A DNA stretch of 64,000 nucleotides from Selenomonas ruminantium subsp. ruminantium ATCC 12561 (GTDB lineage: Bacteria > Bacillota > Negativicutes > Selenomonadales > Selenomonadaceae), in the NCBI RefSeq assembly GCF_000424065.1, contig NZ_AUJE01000002.1, positions 1 through 64,000 on the forward strand. Direction: 5' to 3'. Both the position numbers and the translations under genes were made by a program. Positions 35,261 through 43,927 of the stretch are shown in pieces. Under the pieces are notes generated by a model. That model did not search any database. It was not told the origin of the DNA and worked only from the letters and a program-made list of their open reading frames with translations. The number at the start of each line of letters is the position of its first letter. Position 1 is the stretch's first letter.

Positions 35261-36097
35261 ATGGCAAGTGATTTGCATATGCACACAACCTTCTCTGATG
35301 GAAAATTAACACCGGAGGAGCTTGTGGCAGCGGCAAAAGCTGCCGGTCTCAAATATATAGCCATCACCGACCATGATACGATTGACGGTGTGAGCTATCT
35401 TTATGAGAACGGAATGTATCCCACCAAGGGGATTCATGTGATTCCCGGCATTGAGTTCAGTGCGCATCATCCGGTGCATGAGATACATATTTTGGGATTT
35501 AATGTGGATATCTATTATCCCGATTTGCTGGATAAACTGAATGATGTAACAGAGGCACGCTGGACACGTTTCAGCGATATGGTGGCAAAACTTCAGGAAT
35601 CAGGTTATCCGATAACTGAAGGTGAAGTGCTGACTTTAGCCGGAGCCAGCAAATCCATCAGCCGTTCCCATATTGCCCGGATTTTGGTAAAGAAAGGGTG
35701 CTTTTCTTCGGTAAGGGAGGCGTTCTCTGCCGTTTTGGAAAAAGGTAAGCCCGCTTATGTTCCGCATTATCATTTGGAAGTGGAAGAAATCATCGAACTG
35801 ATTAAAGCAGCAGGCGGCACGCCTGTACTGGCGCATCCCAAGCTGGTGGACGATGATGATTTGGTGCGCGATATCTGTCAGCGGGGCATTGAGGGGATAG
35901 AGGTATTCTATCCGCGCCATGATGCGGCTGATACAGAACGTTATTATAAGATGGCGCAGGAGTTTAATCTGCTGCCGGCCGGAGGGTCAGACTTCCATGG
36001 TTATCCTACCCGGCAGCCTTCGGAAGTAGGTATTTTTACCATTGAAGACAAATGGGCAGAGGCGTTTTATCGTCCTTTGGGAAAGTTTAATAGCTAG
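35261..36097 (+). CDS. PHP-domain phosphoesterase (TrpH/YciV-like)
   Basis: A 278-residue PHP-family metal-dependent phosphoesterase. The first metal motif is [11 protein letters not shown] (residues 4-14), followed by [10 protein letters not shown], an H in [18 protein letters not shown], then LAHPKLVD and GGSDFHGY near the end. The family includes 3',5'-nucleoside bisphosphate phosphatases (RNase AM/TrpH), which break down pAp and the 5' ends of RNA. That role here is inferred. It starts 23 bases after spoVS and is followed by the P-loop/Asp23 gene with a 15-base gap, which suggests one transcript. Confidence 0.85.
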   Translation: MASDLHMHTTFSDGKLTPEELVAAAKAAGLKYIAITDHDTIDGVSYLYENGMYPTKGIHVIPGIEFSAHHPVHEIHILGFNVDIYYPDLLDKLNDVTEARWTRFSDMVAKLQESGYPITEGEVLTLAGASKSISRSHIARILVKKGCFSSVREAFSAVLEKGKPAYVPHYHLEVEEIIELIKAAGGTPVLAHPKLVDDDDLVRDICQRGIEGIEVFYPRHDAADTERYYKMAQEFNLLPAGGSDFHGYPTRQPSEVGIFTIEDKWAEAFYRPLGKFNS

Positions 36098-36112
36098 TCA
36101 GGAGAGCTGTGT

Positions 36113-36946
36113 ATGGATGTGATCGCTTTGGTCGGGCCCAGCGGTACCGGCAAAAGTCACCACGCGCTGATTGTGGCGCATAAACATAAGGCTGACGCCA
36201 TTATCGATGATGGTATCCTGATTAAGGATGGCAGGATAGTGGGTGGCCATTCAGCAAAAAAAGAACCGAGCAAAATCATGGCTGTACGGCGGGCGATTTT
36301 TGTCCTGCCGGGACATGCCGAGGAAGTGCAGGCGGCTATCAAAGAGGCCAAACCACACCGAATCCTGATTTTGGGGACTTCGGAGAATATGGTCTTTAAG
36401 ATTGCGAAAGCCCTGCATTTGCCGCATATTGCCAAGATTATTCATATTGAGGACGTGGCAACCAAACAGGAAATGGAGAAAGCACAGTATCATCGGCTCA
36501 AAGAGGGCAAGCATATCATTCCTGTGCCCACCATTGAACTGAAACCTCATTTTTCCGGTTTTTTGGTAGACCCGTTGCAGACCCTTTTTAAGCGGTCATC
36601 GACCCAAAGGCGCCGCCTGGGGGAGAAGTCCATCGTTCGGCCGGTATTCAGTTATTATGGAAAACTGATTATTGATGATTCAGCCATTAAGTCTATTGTG
36701 CAGGCTGCTTTAAAAAAAATCGAAGCCATCACCAAGGTCGATGGCCTGCAGGTAAAGCATATGATGCAGGGCTCTGAAGATCAAGGCTTGAAGATTGTCT
36801 GCGGTGTAGTACTTACCTATGGAAATCATATTCCCACGCTGCTGGCGCAGGCACAGAAAGAAGTGCGGGACGCGGTGGAGTTTATGACGGGAATGATTGT
36901 GCATGAGGTCAATATTCAGGTAAAAACTTTATACGTTAGGGCATAA
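36113..36946 (+). CDS. P-loop NTPase fused to an Asp23/Gls24-like domain
   Basis: A 277-residue fusion. The N-terminus has a Walker A motif GPSGTGKS (residues 8-15) and an ILILGTSENMVFKIAKAL region, resembling a small nucleotide-binding domain. From about residue 170 (RPVFSYYGKLIIDDSAIKSI) to the end, the sequence follows the Asp23/Gls24 alkaline-shock domain. Its last strand reads IVHEVNIQVKTLYV, as expected for that fold. Asp23 proteins usually lack an ATPase and tie stress response to the cell envelope; coupling to a P-loop is unusual. It ends an operon that starts at spoVS or the PHP gene and is followed by palindromic element copy 5. The domain call for the C-terminus is from pattern only. 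Confidence 0.7.
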   Translation: MDVIALVGPSGTGKSHHALIVAHKHKADAIIDDGILIKDGRIVGGHSAKKEPSKIMAVRRAIFVLPGHAEEVQAAIKEAKPHRILILGTSENMVFKIAKALHLPHIAKIIHIEDVATKQEMEKAQYHRLKEGKHIIPVPTIELKPHFSGFLVDPLQTLFKRSSTQRRRLGEKSIVRPVFSYYGKLIIDDSAIKSIVQAALKKIEAITKVDGLQVKHMMQGSEDQGLKIVCGVVLTYGNHIPTLLAQAQKEVRDAVEFMTGMIVHEVNIQVKTLYVRA

Positions 36947-36977
36947 GTGGGTTTGGTTGACATCGTGGTGTAAAGAC

Positions 36978-37056
36978 GCCCGGTGGCTGATGATTGCTTT
37001 CCTTCGCTTAGACAAGCTTGTCAAACGCTGCGGAAAGTAATCATCAGCCACCGGGC
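36978..37056 (+). repeat. Palindromic hairpin element, copy 5
   Basis: Arms GCCCGGTGGCTGATGATT (36978-36995) and AATCATCAGCCACCGGGC (37039-37056) pair perfectly. Inner CTTTCC / GGAAAG pairing and the apex TTAGACAAGCTTGTCAAA are as in copy 1. A short T-tract (TTTTTC) follows, so this copy could act as an intrinsic terminator for the plus strand. Confidence 0.9.
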
Positions 37057-37152
37057 TTTTTCTTGTGTTATTGTGATTTTTCTGGTCTGGCATGACGATA
37101 GATGCCTTCCCTGCTGAGGGCTGCGATTCTTGGTTTTGCTCTATTAAGGAAG

Positions 37153-38388
37153 TTAGCGCAGGGAATTGATGGTTACCAATATCAAGGCCAGCCCTTGCCC
37201 TGCTAAGGATCCCCAGGCGGGGAGGAAGGGGAAGCCAAAGGTGTAGAAGGCACCTGCAGCAGGCGGGAGAATCAGGAGGAAGGTGATGAGGGAAATCAGT
37301 TTGTTCGTTTGGATGCGACTGAGTGTTTGCTTGCCGATTTCCTGCAGGGCAGCAAAGTCCCAAAGTAGGCCACTGTGCAGGTAAATGGCATGGGAGTTAT
37401 GAGGCTCTGCAGGGGAGTCTGCAATATCCATCTCGTTGGTGACGGGCATAGTCTTGGGAGCGGGAGCTAGTTCGATAAGTGCATCGACCGCTTTGGCGAT
37501 TTCCGGATTGGTCTGTCCGCGTCCCACAAAGGCAACACCGGTACCACGCGCCTTTAAAAGCTGAATTTCCCGAAGTTTTCCCTCTACGGTCAGCTGGCCG
37601 TGGGCAGCATCGATATCTGCTTTTTTGCCGATGGTTTCGGCTGTACGCTTATTTTCCCGCGTAAGCATCACGGTATGGATATGTTGTCGCTTTAATTTGC
37701 GGATTGCTTTTAAGGTATCCTCGGAAAGGGCATCGTCGATGGTGATGATGCCCCGGCAGTATTTACCATTAGCGACAAAGACTGTACTGTGCCCTTTTTG
37801 GGCCAGTTGGTCATTTTTGGTGATGAGTTCGGCGCTGATGTCAATGCCTTCCCGTTTTAGCCAGGGAAGGGTTCCTACTCGTATGGAATTGCGTCCGACG
37901 ATGGCTTCCACGCCGCAGCCGGGGATTTCGGTGAAGGTATTGGCTTCTAAAATTTGCAAGCCACGCTGACTGGCTGTTTCATAGATAGCCCGGCCCAATG
38001 GATGAGTCGCTTGCTTCTCTGCAGAGGCAGCGAGACTCAAAAGCGCATTTTGACTGATGCCTGCCGGATAGAGATTGGATACATAGGGATGACCTTCCGT
38101 AATAACACCATGGCGGGCCAGGATTAAGGTGTCAATGTTGCCAATTTCCGCCAGCTGGCTGTCACTGGCCAGTGTGATATCGTTTTTTTTCGCCTGTCGT
38201 GCCCCACGGGTGTAAGGAAGAAGTTTTCCCAGCATATAGGGCAAGGGTAAGCCGGCGATGAATACCGCTGCGGCAGCGTTTATCACGGTGATATCATCGA
38301 GGCCGGCACTGTGCCAGTAATAACCGATTCCACTTGCCAAAAGTACAGAGAGAATGGATAGATAAAGACTTGTACGATTTTTTTTCAT
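37153..38388 (-). CDS. Degenerate, truncated P1B-type ATPase-like protein (probable pseudoenzyme)
   Basis: A 411-residue protein that aligns with the C-terminal half of heavy-metal P1B ATPases but has lost the catalytic residues. The metal-binding CPC is LPL (about residues 48-50). The phosphorylated DKTGT is A91-R-H-G-V95, although the flanking TEG remains. The GDGxNDxP motif reads GRGQTNP (289-295), and TGD is lost (MLTREN). Retained are the HP motif (H129-P130), the GCG loop, HSTVFVANG and C-terminal helices. The actuator domain and early membrane helices are missing. ATG 38388 has GAGGAG six bases upstream. The frame is clean, which argues for a conserved non-catalytic role rather than decay. 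It could be a regulator or partner of a true metal pump. Confidence 0.75.
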   Translation of the reverse strand: MKKNRTSLYLSILSVLLASGIGYYWHSAGLDDITVINAAAAVFIAGLPLPYMLGKLLPYTRGARQAKKNDITLASDSQLAEIGNIDTLILARHGVITEGHPYVSNLYPAGISQNALLSLAASAEKQATHPLGRAIYETASQRGLQILEANTFTEIPGCGVEAIVGRNSIRVGTLPWLKREGIDISAELITKNDQLAQKGHSTVFVANGKYCRGIITIDDALSEDTLKAIRKLKRQHIHTVMLTRENKRTAETIGKKADIDAAHGQLTVEGKLREIQLLKARGTGVAFVGRGQTNPEIAKAVDALIELAPAPKTMPVTNEMDIADSPAEPHNSHAIYLHSGLLWDFAALQEIGKQTLSRIQTNKLISLITFLLILPPAAGAFYTFGFPFLPAWGSLAGQGLALILVTINSLR

Positions 38389-38489
38389 AAGCATCTCCTC
38401 GTTTCTTTACAACATATTCGGCAAGAGAAAATGTTTTTCCTTCATTTCCTGTATACATTTCTATATAGAGGAAATTTATAGCGAATTTA

Positions 38490-38518
38490 TTTACAACTTA
38501 ACAATAGTCGATTATAAT
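38490..38518 (+). promoter_or_regulatory. Sigma-70 promoter of the alanine symporter gene
   Basis: TTTACA (38490-38495), 17-bp spacer, TATAAT (38513-38518). Confidence 0.65.
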
Positions 38519-38554
38519 AACGTTGTTCTAATGTTTTTTGAGGGAAGTGAATGT

Positions 38555-39970
38555 ATGAATTTTGCAACATTAATGGCGGACATTAATAATTTTGTCTGGG
38601 GCCCTGTGATGCTGGCCTTGTTGGTAGGTACTGGTGTGTTTTTGACCGTGCGCCTGCACTTTTTGCCCTGGCGCAATCTTATTTATGCGATTCGCATGAT
38701 TTTCCGTCATCGCGATGAACATGAAGGTGATATTTCGCCTTTCCAATCACTGATGACTGCGCTTTCTGCTACGGTGGGGACAGGCAATATTGTCGGCGTG
38801 GCTACGGCCATGGTGCTGGGTGGACCTGGTGCTTTGGTCTGGATGTGGATCAGTGCGGCCTTTGGCCTTTCTACGAAATATGCTGAGTCCGTACTGGCGG
38901 TAAAATACCGTGAGACCAATGCCGTTGGCGAAATGTCCGGCGGCCCCATGTATGCCATGCGCTATGGCATTAAAAATAAGCTTGCCGGACGTACGCTGGC
39001 GTTTCTCTTTGCCTTGTTTGTCGTGCTGGCTTCCTTCGGTATCGGCAATATGACACAAGCCAATTCCATTGCCATGGCCCTGACGCATAGTTATGGCGTG
39101 CCCAGCTATGTAACGGGCGCTGTGATTACGGTGCTGGCCTTGTCGGTCCTGATTCGTGGCATCCGTAGTATCGGCAAGGTGTCGAGTGTAGTCGTGCCGG
39201 GCATGGCAGCGTTTTACTTTGTGACGGCTGCGATTGTAATCATTGCCAATATTGAAGCTGTACCTGCTGGTGTGGCCGAGATGTTCCGCATGGCGTTTTC
39301 CTTTGATTCTGTGGCTGGCGGTGTGGGCGGTTCCATCGTGGCATCCATGCTCACGGCCATGCGCTGGGGCGTAGCCCGCGGTGTGTTCTCCAATGAAGCC
39401 GGCTTGGGCTCTGCACCGATTGCGGCAGCAGCTGCTCAGACCGACCATGCGTCTCGTCAAGGCTATGTGAATATGACGGGGACCTTCTTTGACACCATGA
39501 TTGTCTGCATGCTGACTGGTTTGGTTATATCTTCCTCCGGCATGCTGGGCGTGGTTAATCCTGAAACGGGCGAACTGTTTTCTGGTGCAGAACTCACCAT
39601 TGCGGCCTTCAGTACCGTATTTGGCGATTACGGCAAGTTGATTATCTCCATTTCGCTAAGCCTGTTTGCTTTCTCGACCATCTTAGGCTGGGAATACTAT
39701 GGTGAAAAGGCCTTGGAATACCTGATTAAGAAACGTCCGGTCATCATGGGCTATCGCATTCTCTTTAGTCTCGTAACCTTTGTTGGTGCTACCACAGCTC
39801 TGGAAGTCGTCTGGAACTTCTCCGATACCATGAACGGTCTGATGGCAATTCCTAACCTGATCTGTCTCTTGTGGCTCAATAAGGATATTGCCGATGAATG
39901 CTTTGCCTTCCAGCGTGAAGTGGTCGTTAAGGAAAAACGGGGCGAAGTTGTGGATATGACCGACGAATAA
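38555..39970 (+). CDS. Alanine:cation symporter (AgcS family)
   Basis: A 471-residue sodium/alanine (or glycine) symporter with about ten membrane helices. The family pattern is clear: FQSLMTALSATVGTGNIVGVATA near residue 68, GPGALVWMWISAAFGLSTKYAE, and FSNEAGLGSAPIAAAAAQT near residue 280. These include the glycines and asparagine that bind Na+ and substrate in MmAgcS. ATG 38555 is chosen because GGGAAGTGA precedes it. It is a single-gene transcript with its own promoter, ending at two palindromic elements. Import of alanine or glycine is inferred from the family. Confidence 0.9.
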   Translation: MNFATLMADINNFVWGPVMLALLVGTGVFLTVRLHFLPWRNLIYAIRMIFRHRDEHEGDISPFQSLMTALSATVGTGNIVGVATAMVLGGPGALVWMWISAAFGLSTKYAESVLAVKYRETNAVGEMSGGPMYAMRYGIKNKLAGRTLAFLFALFVVLASFGIGNMTQANSIAMALTHSYGVPSYVTGAVITVLALSVLIRGIRSIGKVSSVVVPGMAAFYFVTAAIVIIANIEAVPAGVAEMFRMAFSFDSVAGGVGGSIVASMLTAMRWGVARGVFSNEAGLGSAPIAAAAAQTDHASRQGYVNMTGTFFDTMIVCMLTGLVISSSGMLGVVNPETGELFSGAELTIAAFSTVFGDYGKLIISISLSLFAFSTILGWEYYGEKALEYLIKKRPVIMGYRILFSLVTFVGATTALEVVWNFSDTMNGLMAIPNLICLLWLNKDIADECFAFQREVVVKEKRGEVVDMTDE

Positions 39971-39997
39971 GCATTTTTTACAGCGTGGTGCTAAGAT

Positions 39998-40076
39998 GCC
40001 CGCCCCGCTGATAATACTTTCCTTCGCTTAGACAAGCTTGTCAAACGCTGCGGAAAGTATCATCAGCGGGGCGGGC
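39998..40076 (+). repeat. Palindromic hairpin element, copy 6
   Basis: Arms GCCCGCCCCGCTGAT (39998-40012) and ATCAGCGGGGCGGGC (40062-40076) pair perfectly. The inner stem and apex TTAGACAAGCTTGTCAAA are identical to copies 1 and 5. Confidence 0.9.
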
Positions 40077-40140
40077 TGGGCTATAGCAGCAATATACTAG
40101 CGGTAACAGTAATCGCAATATTAATTCCTCGATACTAACT

Positions 40141-40219
40141 TAAAAGGGCCGGGACAACTATTTCTGAAGCGTTTGACAAGCCTGTCTAAGCGGAAGAAAT
40201 AGTTGTCCCGGCCCTTTTA
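40141..40219 (-). repeat. Palindromic hairpin element, copy 7 (apex inverted)
   Basis: Arms of 25 bp, perfect (TAAAAGGGCCGGGACAACTA... at 40141-40165 and its complement at 40195-40219), around TTTGACAAGCCTGTCTAA. It is inverted relative to copy 6, which is 65 bases away. Confidence 0.9.
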
Positions 40220-40250
40220 TCTCGATGTAAACCTAATCCCATGGTGCATA

Positions 40251-40787
40251 CTATCTTACGATATCGTTTTTATTGAGGTCGAACTCCAAATGGCTGGCGG
40301 TGTGATTTTTGCCCTTTTGTATCCAGAGCACATGCCCATCAAAGACGACGATGTGGGTCTTCCAATTGTAGCGCATATTGTCCGCGTGGATAACCAGGCC
40401 GGGACGTTCTACACCGCAGCGCGTGCCAAAGAACCAGGCTGTGTTTTCCGTTATTTCGGCATACAGGGCATCGCCGGTAAAATGAAGCTCACCTTCGGTG
40501 ATGAGCGCGTGACCGTCAGCCCAAACTTGTAGCGTACTGGCATTTATCTTGGCCGTGTCTGCTGTGATGGTGAAATCCTGACATTGAATGCAGACATTGC
40601 CGGTCAGCGTATAGAGTCCGGTCTCTTCACTATAATCGCTGTGGTCGGCGCTGACCACAGGTTTATATTTGCTTTTTGCCATATCGGCATTAATGGTGTT
40701 CCCGCTGCCAAGGCTGCCAGCCATGCAGAGGGTGAACATGCTGGTTAGTATTCCCAGCATGAGCAAGGATATGCGTATATAATTCAT
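40251..40787 (-). CDS. LptA/OstA-like periplasmic LPS-transport protein
   Basis: A 178-residue protein with a signal peptide (hydrophobic core ISLLMLGILTSMFTLCMA). It is followed by the repeated beta-strand pattern of OstA/LptA jellyroll domains: YTLTGNVCIQCQDFTITADTAKI, then ADGHALITEGELHFTGDALYAEI. LptA bridges the inner and outer membranes to carry lipopolysaccharide. Its presence is the best evidence in this window that the organism is a diderm. The start is set by AAGGAG seven bases before ATG 40787. It is a single minus-strand gene converging on the alanine symporter, away from other lpt genes. It could be a diverged LptA paralogue with a specialised role. Confidence 0.8.
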   Translation of the reverse strand: MNYIRISLLMLGILTSMFTLCMAGSLGSGNTINADMAKSKYKPVVSADHSDYSEETGLYTLTGNVCIQCQDFTITADTAKINASTLQVWADGHALITEGELHFTGDALYAEITENTAWFFGTRCGVERPGLVIHADNMRYNWKTHIVVFDGHVLWIQKGKNHTASHLEFDLNKNDIVR

Positions 40788-40841
40788 ATAATCCACTCCT
40801 TGTCTGATTGTTTGCTTTTATTTTACCGCAAAATCCTCTGT

Positions 40842-40871
40842 TTGGCAAAATATGTCTAAATAGGTTATACT
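40842..40871 (+). promoter_or_regulatory. Sigma-70 promoter of dgt
   Basis: TTGGCA (40842-40847), 18-bp spacer, TATACT (40866-40871). Confidence 0.6.
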
Positions 40872-40903
40872 TATAGAAAAGGTAAAGTGGAGGGGGCGCG
40901 AAG

Positions 40904-41920
40904 ATGAATGTGCGAGAACGGATTGAGGAACAGGAATATCAGATTCTTTCGCCTTTGGCGGCTAAAAGCCGGGAGGCCAGCAGAAAACACCCCATGGAGG
41001 AGTGTGATTTTCGTACGAAATTCCAACGGGATAGAGACAGGATACTCCATTCCAAAGCCTTTCGCCGCCTAAAACATAAAACGCAGGTATACATTGTAGC
41101 AGGTGATCACTATCGTACCCGCATGACGCATAGTCTGGAGGTATCCCAGATTTCCCGTACCATTGCGCGGGGGCTGCGCCTGAATGAGGATTTGGCTGAG
41201 GCGATTGCCTTAGGTCATGACGTAGGACATACTCCTTTTGGCCATGCGGGAGAATCGGTCATGGATAAGCTGATTGGTCATTTTACACATAACGAGCAAA
41301 GCTTGCGTGTGGTCGAATTTTTGGAGCGGGGCGGGCAGGGGCTGAACCTGACCTTTGCGGTAAAAGACGGGATTGTCAACCACACGGGCAAGAATCTGCC
41401 GCACACTTTGGAAGGCCGTATTGTACGCATCGCAGACCGGATTGCCTATCTTTGCCATGATTATGATGACAGCCTGCGGGCGGGCCTTATTAAGGACGGC
41501 GATTTACCTGCTGAGGTCTATGCCCGCCTGGGCACGGATACCTCCCGCATGATTACCAGTATGGTGTCCGATATGATTATGACCTCGCAAGGGACTGGTG
41601 ATATCCTGCAATCGGCCGCAATCAAAAACGCGATGGATATTTTCCGCGAATTCATGTTTACGCATATCTATCATTCCGATAAATTATCGAGAGAACGGGA
41701 ACAGGCCGCCTTTGTTCTGCAAGCGCTTTATCACTATTTCTTGGACAATTTTGCCCAGCTGCCGCAGGAATTTATCCGCCGGGAAGAACGCTGGGGAAGG
41801 CAGAAAATCGTCACCGATTATGTGGCAGGACTTACCGACAGCTATGCGGTAGCACTTTTTGAAGAAATATTTATTCCTCCGGTACGGCAGGGATTGCAAA
41901 AAAATAAAAAAGGATATTGA
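40904..41920 (+). CDS. dgt: dGTP triphosphohydrolase-like HD protein
   Basis: A 338-residue HD-domain dNTP triphosphohydrolase (YedJ/dGTPase-like family). Metal ligands are in THSLEVSQISRTIARGL and in the HD motif LGHDVGHTPFGHAGE near residue 105; a later ADRIAYLCHDYDD completes the site. The N-terminus contains the family stretch RTKFQRDRDRILHSKAFRRLKHKTQV. It removes triphosphate from dGTP or other dNTPs and so limits dNTP pools. AGTGGAGGGGGCG lies before the ATG. It is the first gene of a run leading to dnaG and rpoD; a similar dgt-dnaG-rpoD order is common in Firmicutes. Confidence 0.9.
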   Translation: MNVRERIEEQEYQILSPLAAKSREASRKHPMEECDFRTKFQRDRDRILHSKAFRRLKHKTQVYIVAGDHYRTRMTHSLEVSQISRTIARGLRLNEDLAEAIALGHDVGHTPFGHAGESVMDKLIGHFTHNEQSLRVVEFLERGGQGLNLTFAVKDGIVNHTGKNLPHTLEGRIVRIADRIAYLCHDYDDSLRAGLIKDGDLPAEVYARLGTDTSRMITSMVSDMIMTSQGTGDILQSAAIKNAMDIFREFMFTHIYHSDKLSREREQAAFVLQALYHYFLDNFAQLPQEFIRREERWGRQKIVTDYVAGLTDSYAVALFEEIFIPPVRQGLQKNKKGY

Positions 41921-41943
41921 CAAAACGGGTAGAATACTATAAT
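41917..41943 (+). promoter_or_regulatory. Possible promoter upstream of dnaG
   Basis: TTGACA (41917-41922) and TATAAT (41938-41943) are perfect hexamers, but the spacer is only 15 bp. The dgt stop codon overlaps the -35 box. Activity may be weak or need help. Confidence 0.45.
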
Positions 41944-42083
41944 GTAAAAAGAACTGTATGCAAAAAATGTTATAGTATACGCAGATTTTTTTGGAAAAAA
42001 GAAGGATATTGTAAAAGATTAGCGAATTGTATACAAGTGTCTTTTTGATTCACAGTTGTTAAGCTACAGATAAGGGGATTTTT

Positions 42084-43886
42084 ATGCACAGAGAGGATAT
42101 GGACGAGTTTGTGGAACAAGTTACGGCTCAGTCGGACCTCCTGCAAATTGTGCAGAGCTATGTTCCTTTGAAACGCAAAGGAAATCGGTATTGGGGCTGT
42201 TGCCCCTTCCATGGCGAAAAGACCCCTTCTTTTTCTGTGGTTCCCGACAAGGGGTTTTTCTATTGCTTTGGCTGCCACGCCGGGGGAAATGTATTTAAGT
42301 TTTTATCCTTAATCGAAAACATTTCCTATTTCGAAGCGATTAAGCTGCAGGCAGAAAAGCTGGGGATTCCCATGCCACAACGGCAGAAGACCCCAAAGGA
42401 AATCGCCCGGGACAAGGAAATTGCGGATTTACGCAAGGTTAACGAGATGGCAAGGGACTTCTTTCATAACTGCCTGACCATGACAAGGTTAGGCGAGCCG
42501 GGGAAGGCGTATTTTGCGTCCCGTGCCATTTCGGCGGAAACAATTGAAGAATTCAAGCTTGGTTTTGCTCCCCATGCCTGGGATAAGCTCAGTACTGCTT
42601 TTTTGAAGCGGGGAGTGAAACAGGAATTCTTGCTCTCAGGAGGTTTGGCTGCTGAGCGGCAAAACGGTGACGGGATATATGACCGTTTCCGCAACCGTAT
42701 CATGATTCCCATCGCGGATGAACGCGGCCGGGTGGTTGGCTTTGGCGGGCGGGTATTGGATGATAGTACGCCCAAGTATCTGAATACGCCGGAAACTGTG
42801 CTCTTTAACAAGCGCCGGATTCTCTTCGGGCTGGACAGGGCAGGCCGTGCCATCAAGCAGGCAGGTTATGCCATTGTGGTGGAAGGCTATATGGATGCCA
42901 TATCCGTATTCAGCGCCGGAGTCAGGAATGTGGTCGCTTCTTTGGGCACAGCGTTTACCGCAGAGCATTGCAAGCTTTTATTGCGGTATGCTTCTGCGAT
43001 ATACTTTTGCTATGACAGCGATGATGCAGGGCAAAAGGCCACAATCAGGGCGCTTTCCATTGTGCAGGGCACAGGGGCGACTGTGCGGGTCATAGTGGTC
43101 CCGGATGGCAAAGATCCGGACGAGTATATCCGCAAGCATGGTGCTGAAGCTTTTGCGCAGCTGGTCAAAAAAGCATTGCCCTTGGTGGAGTATCGCCTGC
43201 AGTATGTGTTGAAGCATTTTGATCACGATAGCCTGGAAGGCAAGGTAAAGGCATTGCATGCCATGCTGCCGGTATTGACGGGAATTCGTGAACCGGCTGT
43301 TTTAGGCGAATACATCAAGCGGCTCGCACAGGCGCTCCTGTTGGACGAAGGCATAGTACGGGACGAACTTCGGCGGTTTGGGCATCAGCCCCTGCCTGAA
43401 GACAACGGCCCGGTGCAGCGTGAACCGATAAGGCAGGCTGTCCGGCGCACGGATACTGCCCTGCAGAGAGCGGGACGTATCGTTATCCGTCTGGCTGCCC
43501 AGGATGCGGGTATTTTGCAGCATTTTACAGCTATGGTACCGCTGGAGGGAGTGAACGATGCTGTTCAACGAGAAATTTTGACAGTCTTGCAGGAGTTCAT
43601 GGCCCAAGGGAAGAATTCTAATGATACTGAGTTGGCGGGCAGACTTAGCGAAGCGGCTATGGCGGAGTTTTCCAGAGCCATGGTGGAAGATTTGGGCGTG
43701 CTAAGTGAAACCGAAGCTTATAGCAATGCAGTGCGTGTCTTGCGCAAGGCATATTTGAATATGCGTTATGTGGAGCATTCTCAGCGGGCGGCAGAGCTTG
43801 CCCGTCAGGGAGACACAGCGTATGTGGCTGAACTCAATCAGGCGCAGAAAATCAAAAGCGAAATGGAAGAGTTGCAGTTTGAGTGA
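42084..43886 (+). CDS. dnaG: DNA primase
   Basis: Makes RNA primers for DNA replication. It has 600 residues. An N-terminal zinc ribbon (CPFHGEKTPSFSV ... FFYCFGC) is followed by the primase catalytic core. The Toprim fold is near residues 265-350 (YAIVVEGYMDAI, then CYDSDDAGQ). The C-terminal helicase-binding region is present but poorly conserved, as usual. The start is set by AAGGGG six bases before ATG 42084. It is followed by rpoD after about 40 bases, the classic dnaG-rpoD pair of the macromolecular synthesis operon. Confidence 0.95.
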   Translation: MHREDMDEFVEQVTAQSDLLQIVQSYVPLKRKGNRYWGCCPFHGEKTPSFSVVPDKGFFYCFGCHAGGNVFKFLSLIENISYFEAIKLQAEKLGIPMPQRQKTPKEIARDKEIADLRKVNEMARDFFHNCLTMTRLGEPGKAYFASRAISAETIEEFKLGFAPHAWDKLSTAFLKRGVKQEFLLSGGLAAERQNGDGIYDRFRNRIMIPIADERGRVVGFGGRVLDDSTPKYLNTPETVLFNKRRILFGLDRAGRAIKQAGYAIVVEGYMDAISVFSAGVRNVVASLGTAFTAEHCKLLLRYASAIYFCYDSDDAGQKATIRALSIVQGTGATVRVIVVPDGKDPDEYIRKHGAEAFAQLVKKALPLVEYRLQYVLKHFDHDSLEGKVKALHAMLPVLTGIREPAVLGEYIKRLAQALLLDEGIVRDELRRFGHQPLPEDNGPVQREPIRQAVRRTDTALQRAGRIVIRLAAQDAGILQHFTAMVPLEGVNDAVQREILTVLQEFMAQGKNSNDTELAGRLSEAAMAEFSRAMVEDLGVLSETEAYSNAVRVLRKAYLNMRYVEHSQRAAELARQGDTAYVAELNQAQKIKSEMEELQFE

Positions 43887-43927
43887 ATTTGTATGGAGTA
43901 TTAAGGTCGTGGAAAGGGGTATGCTGA

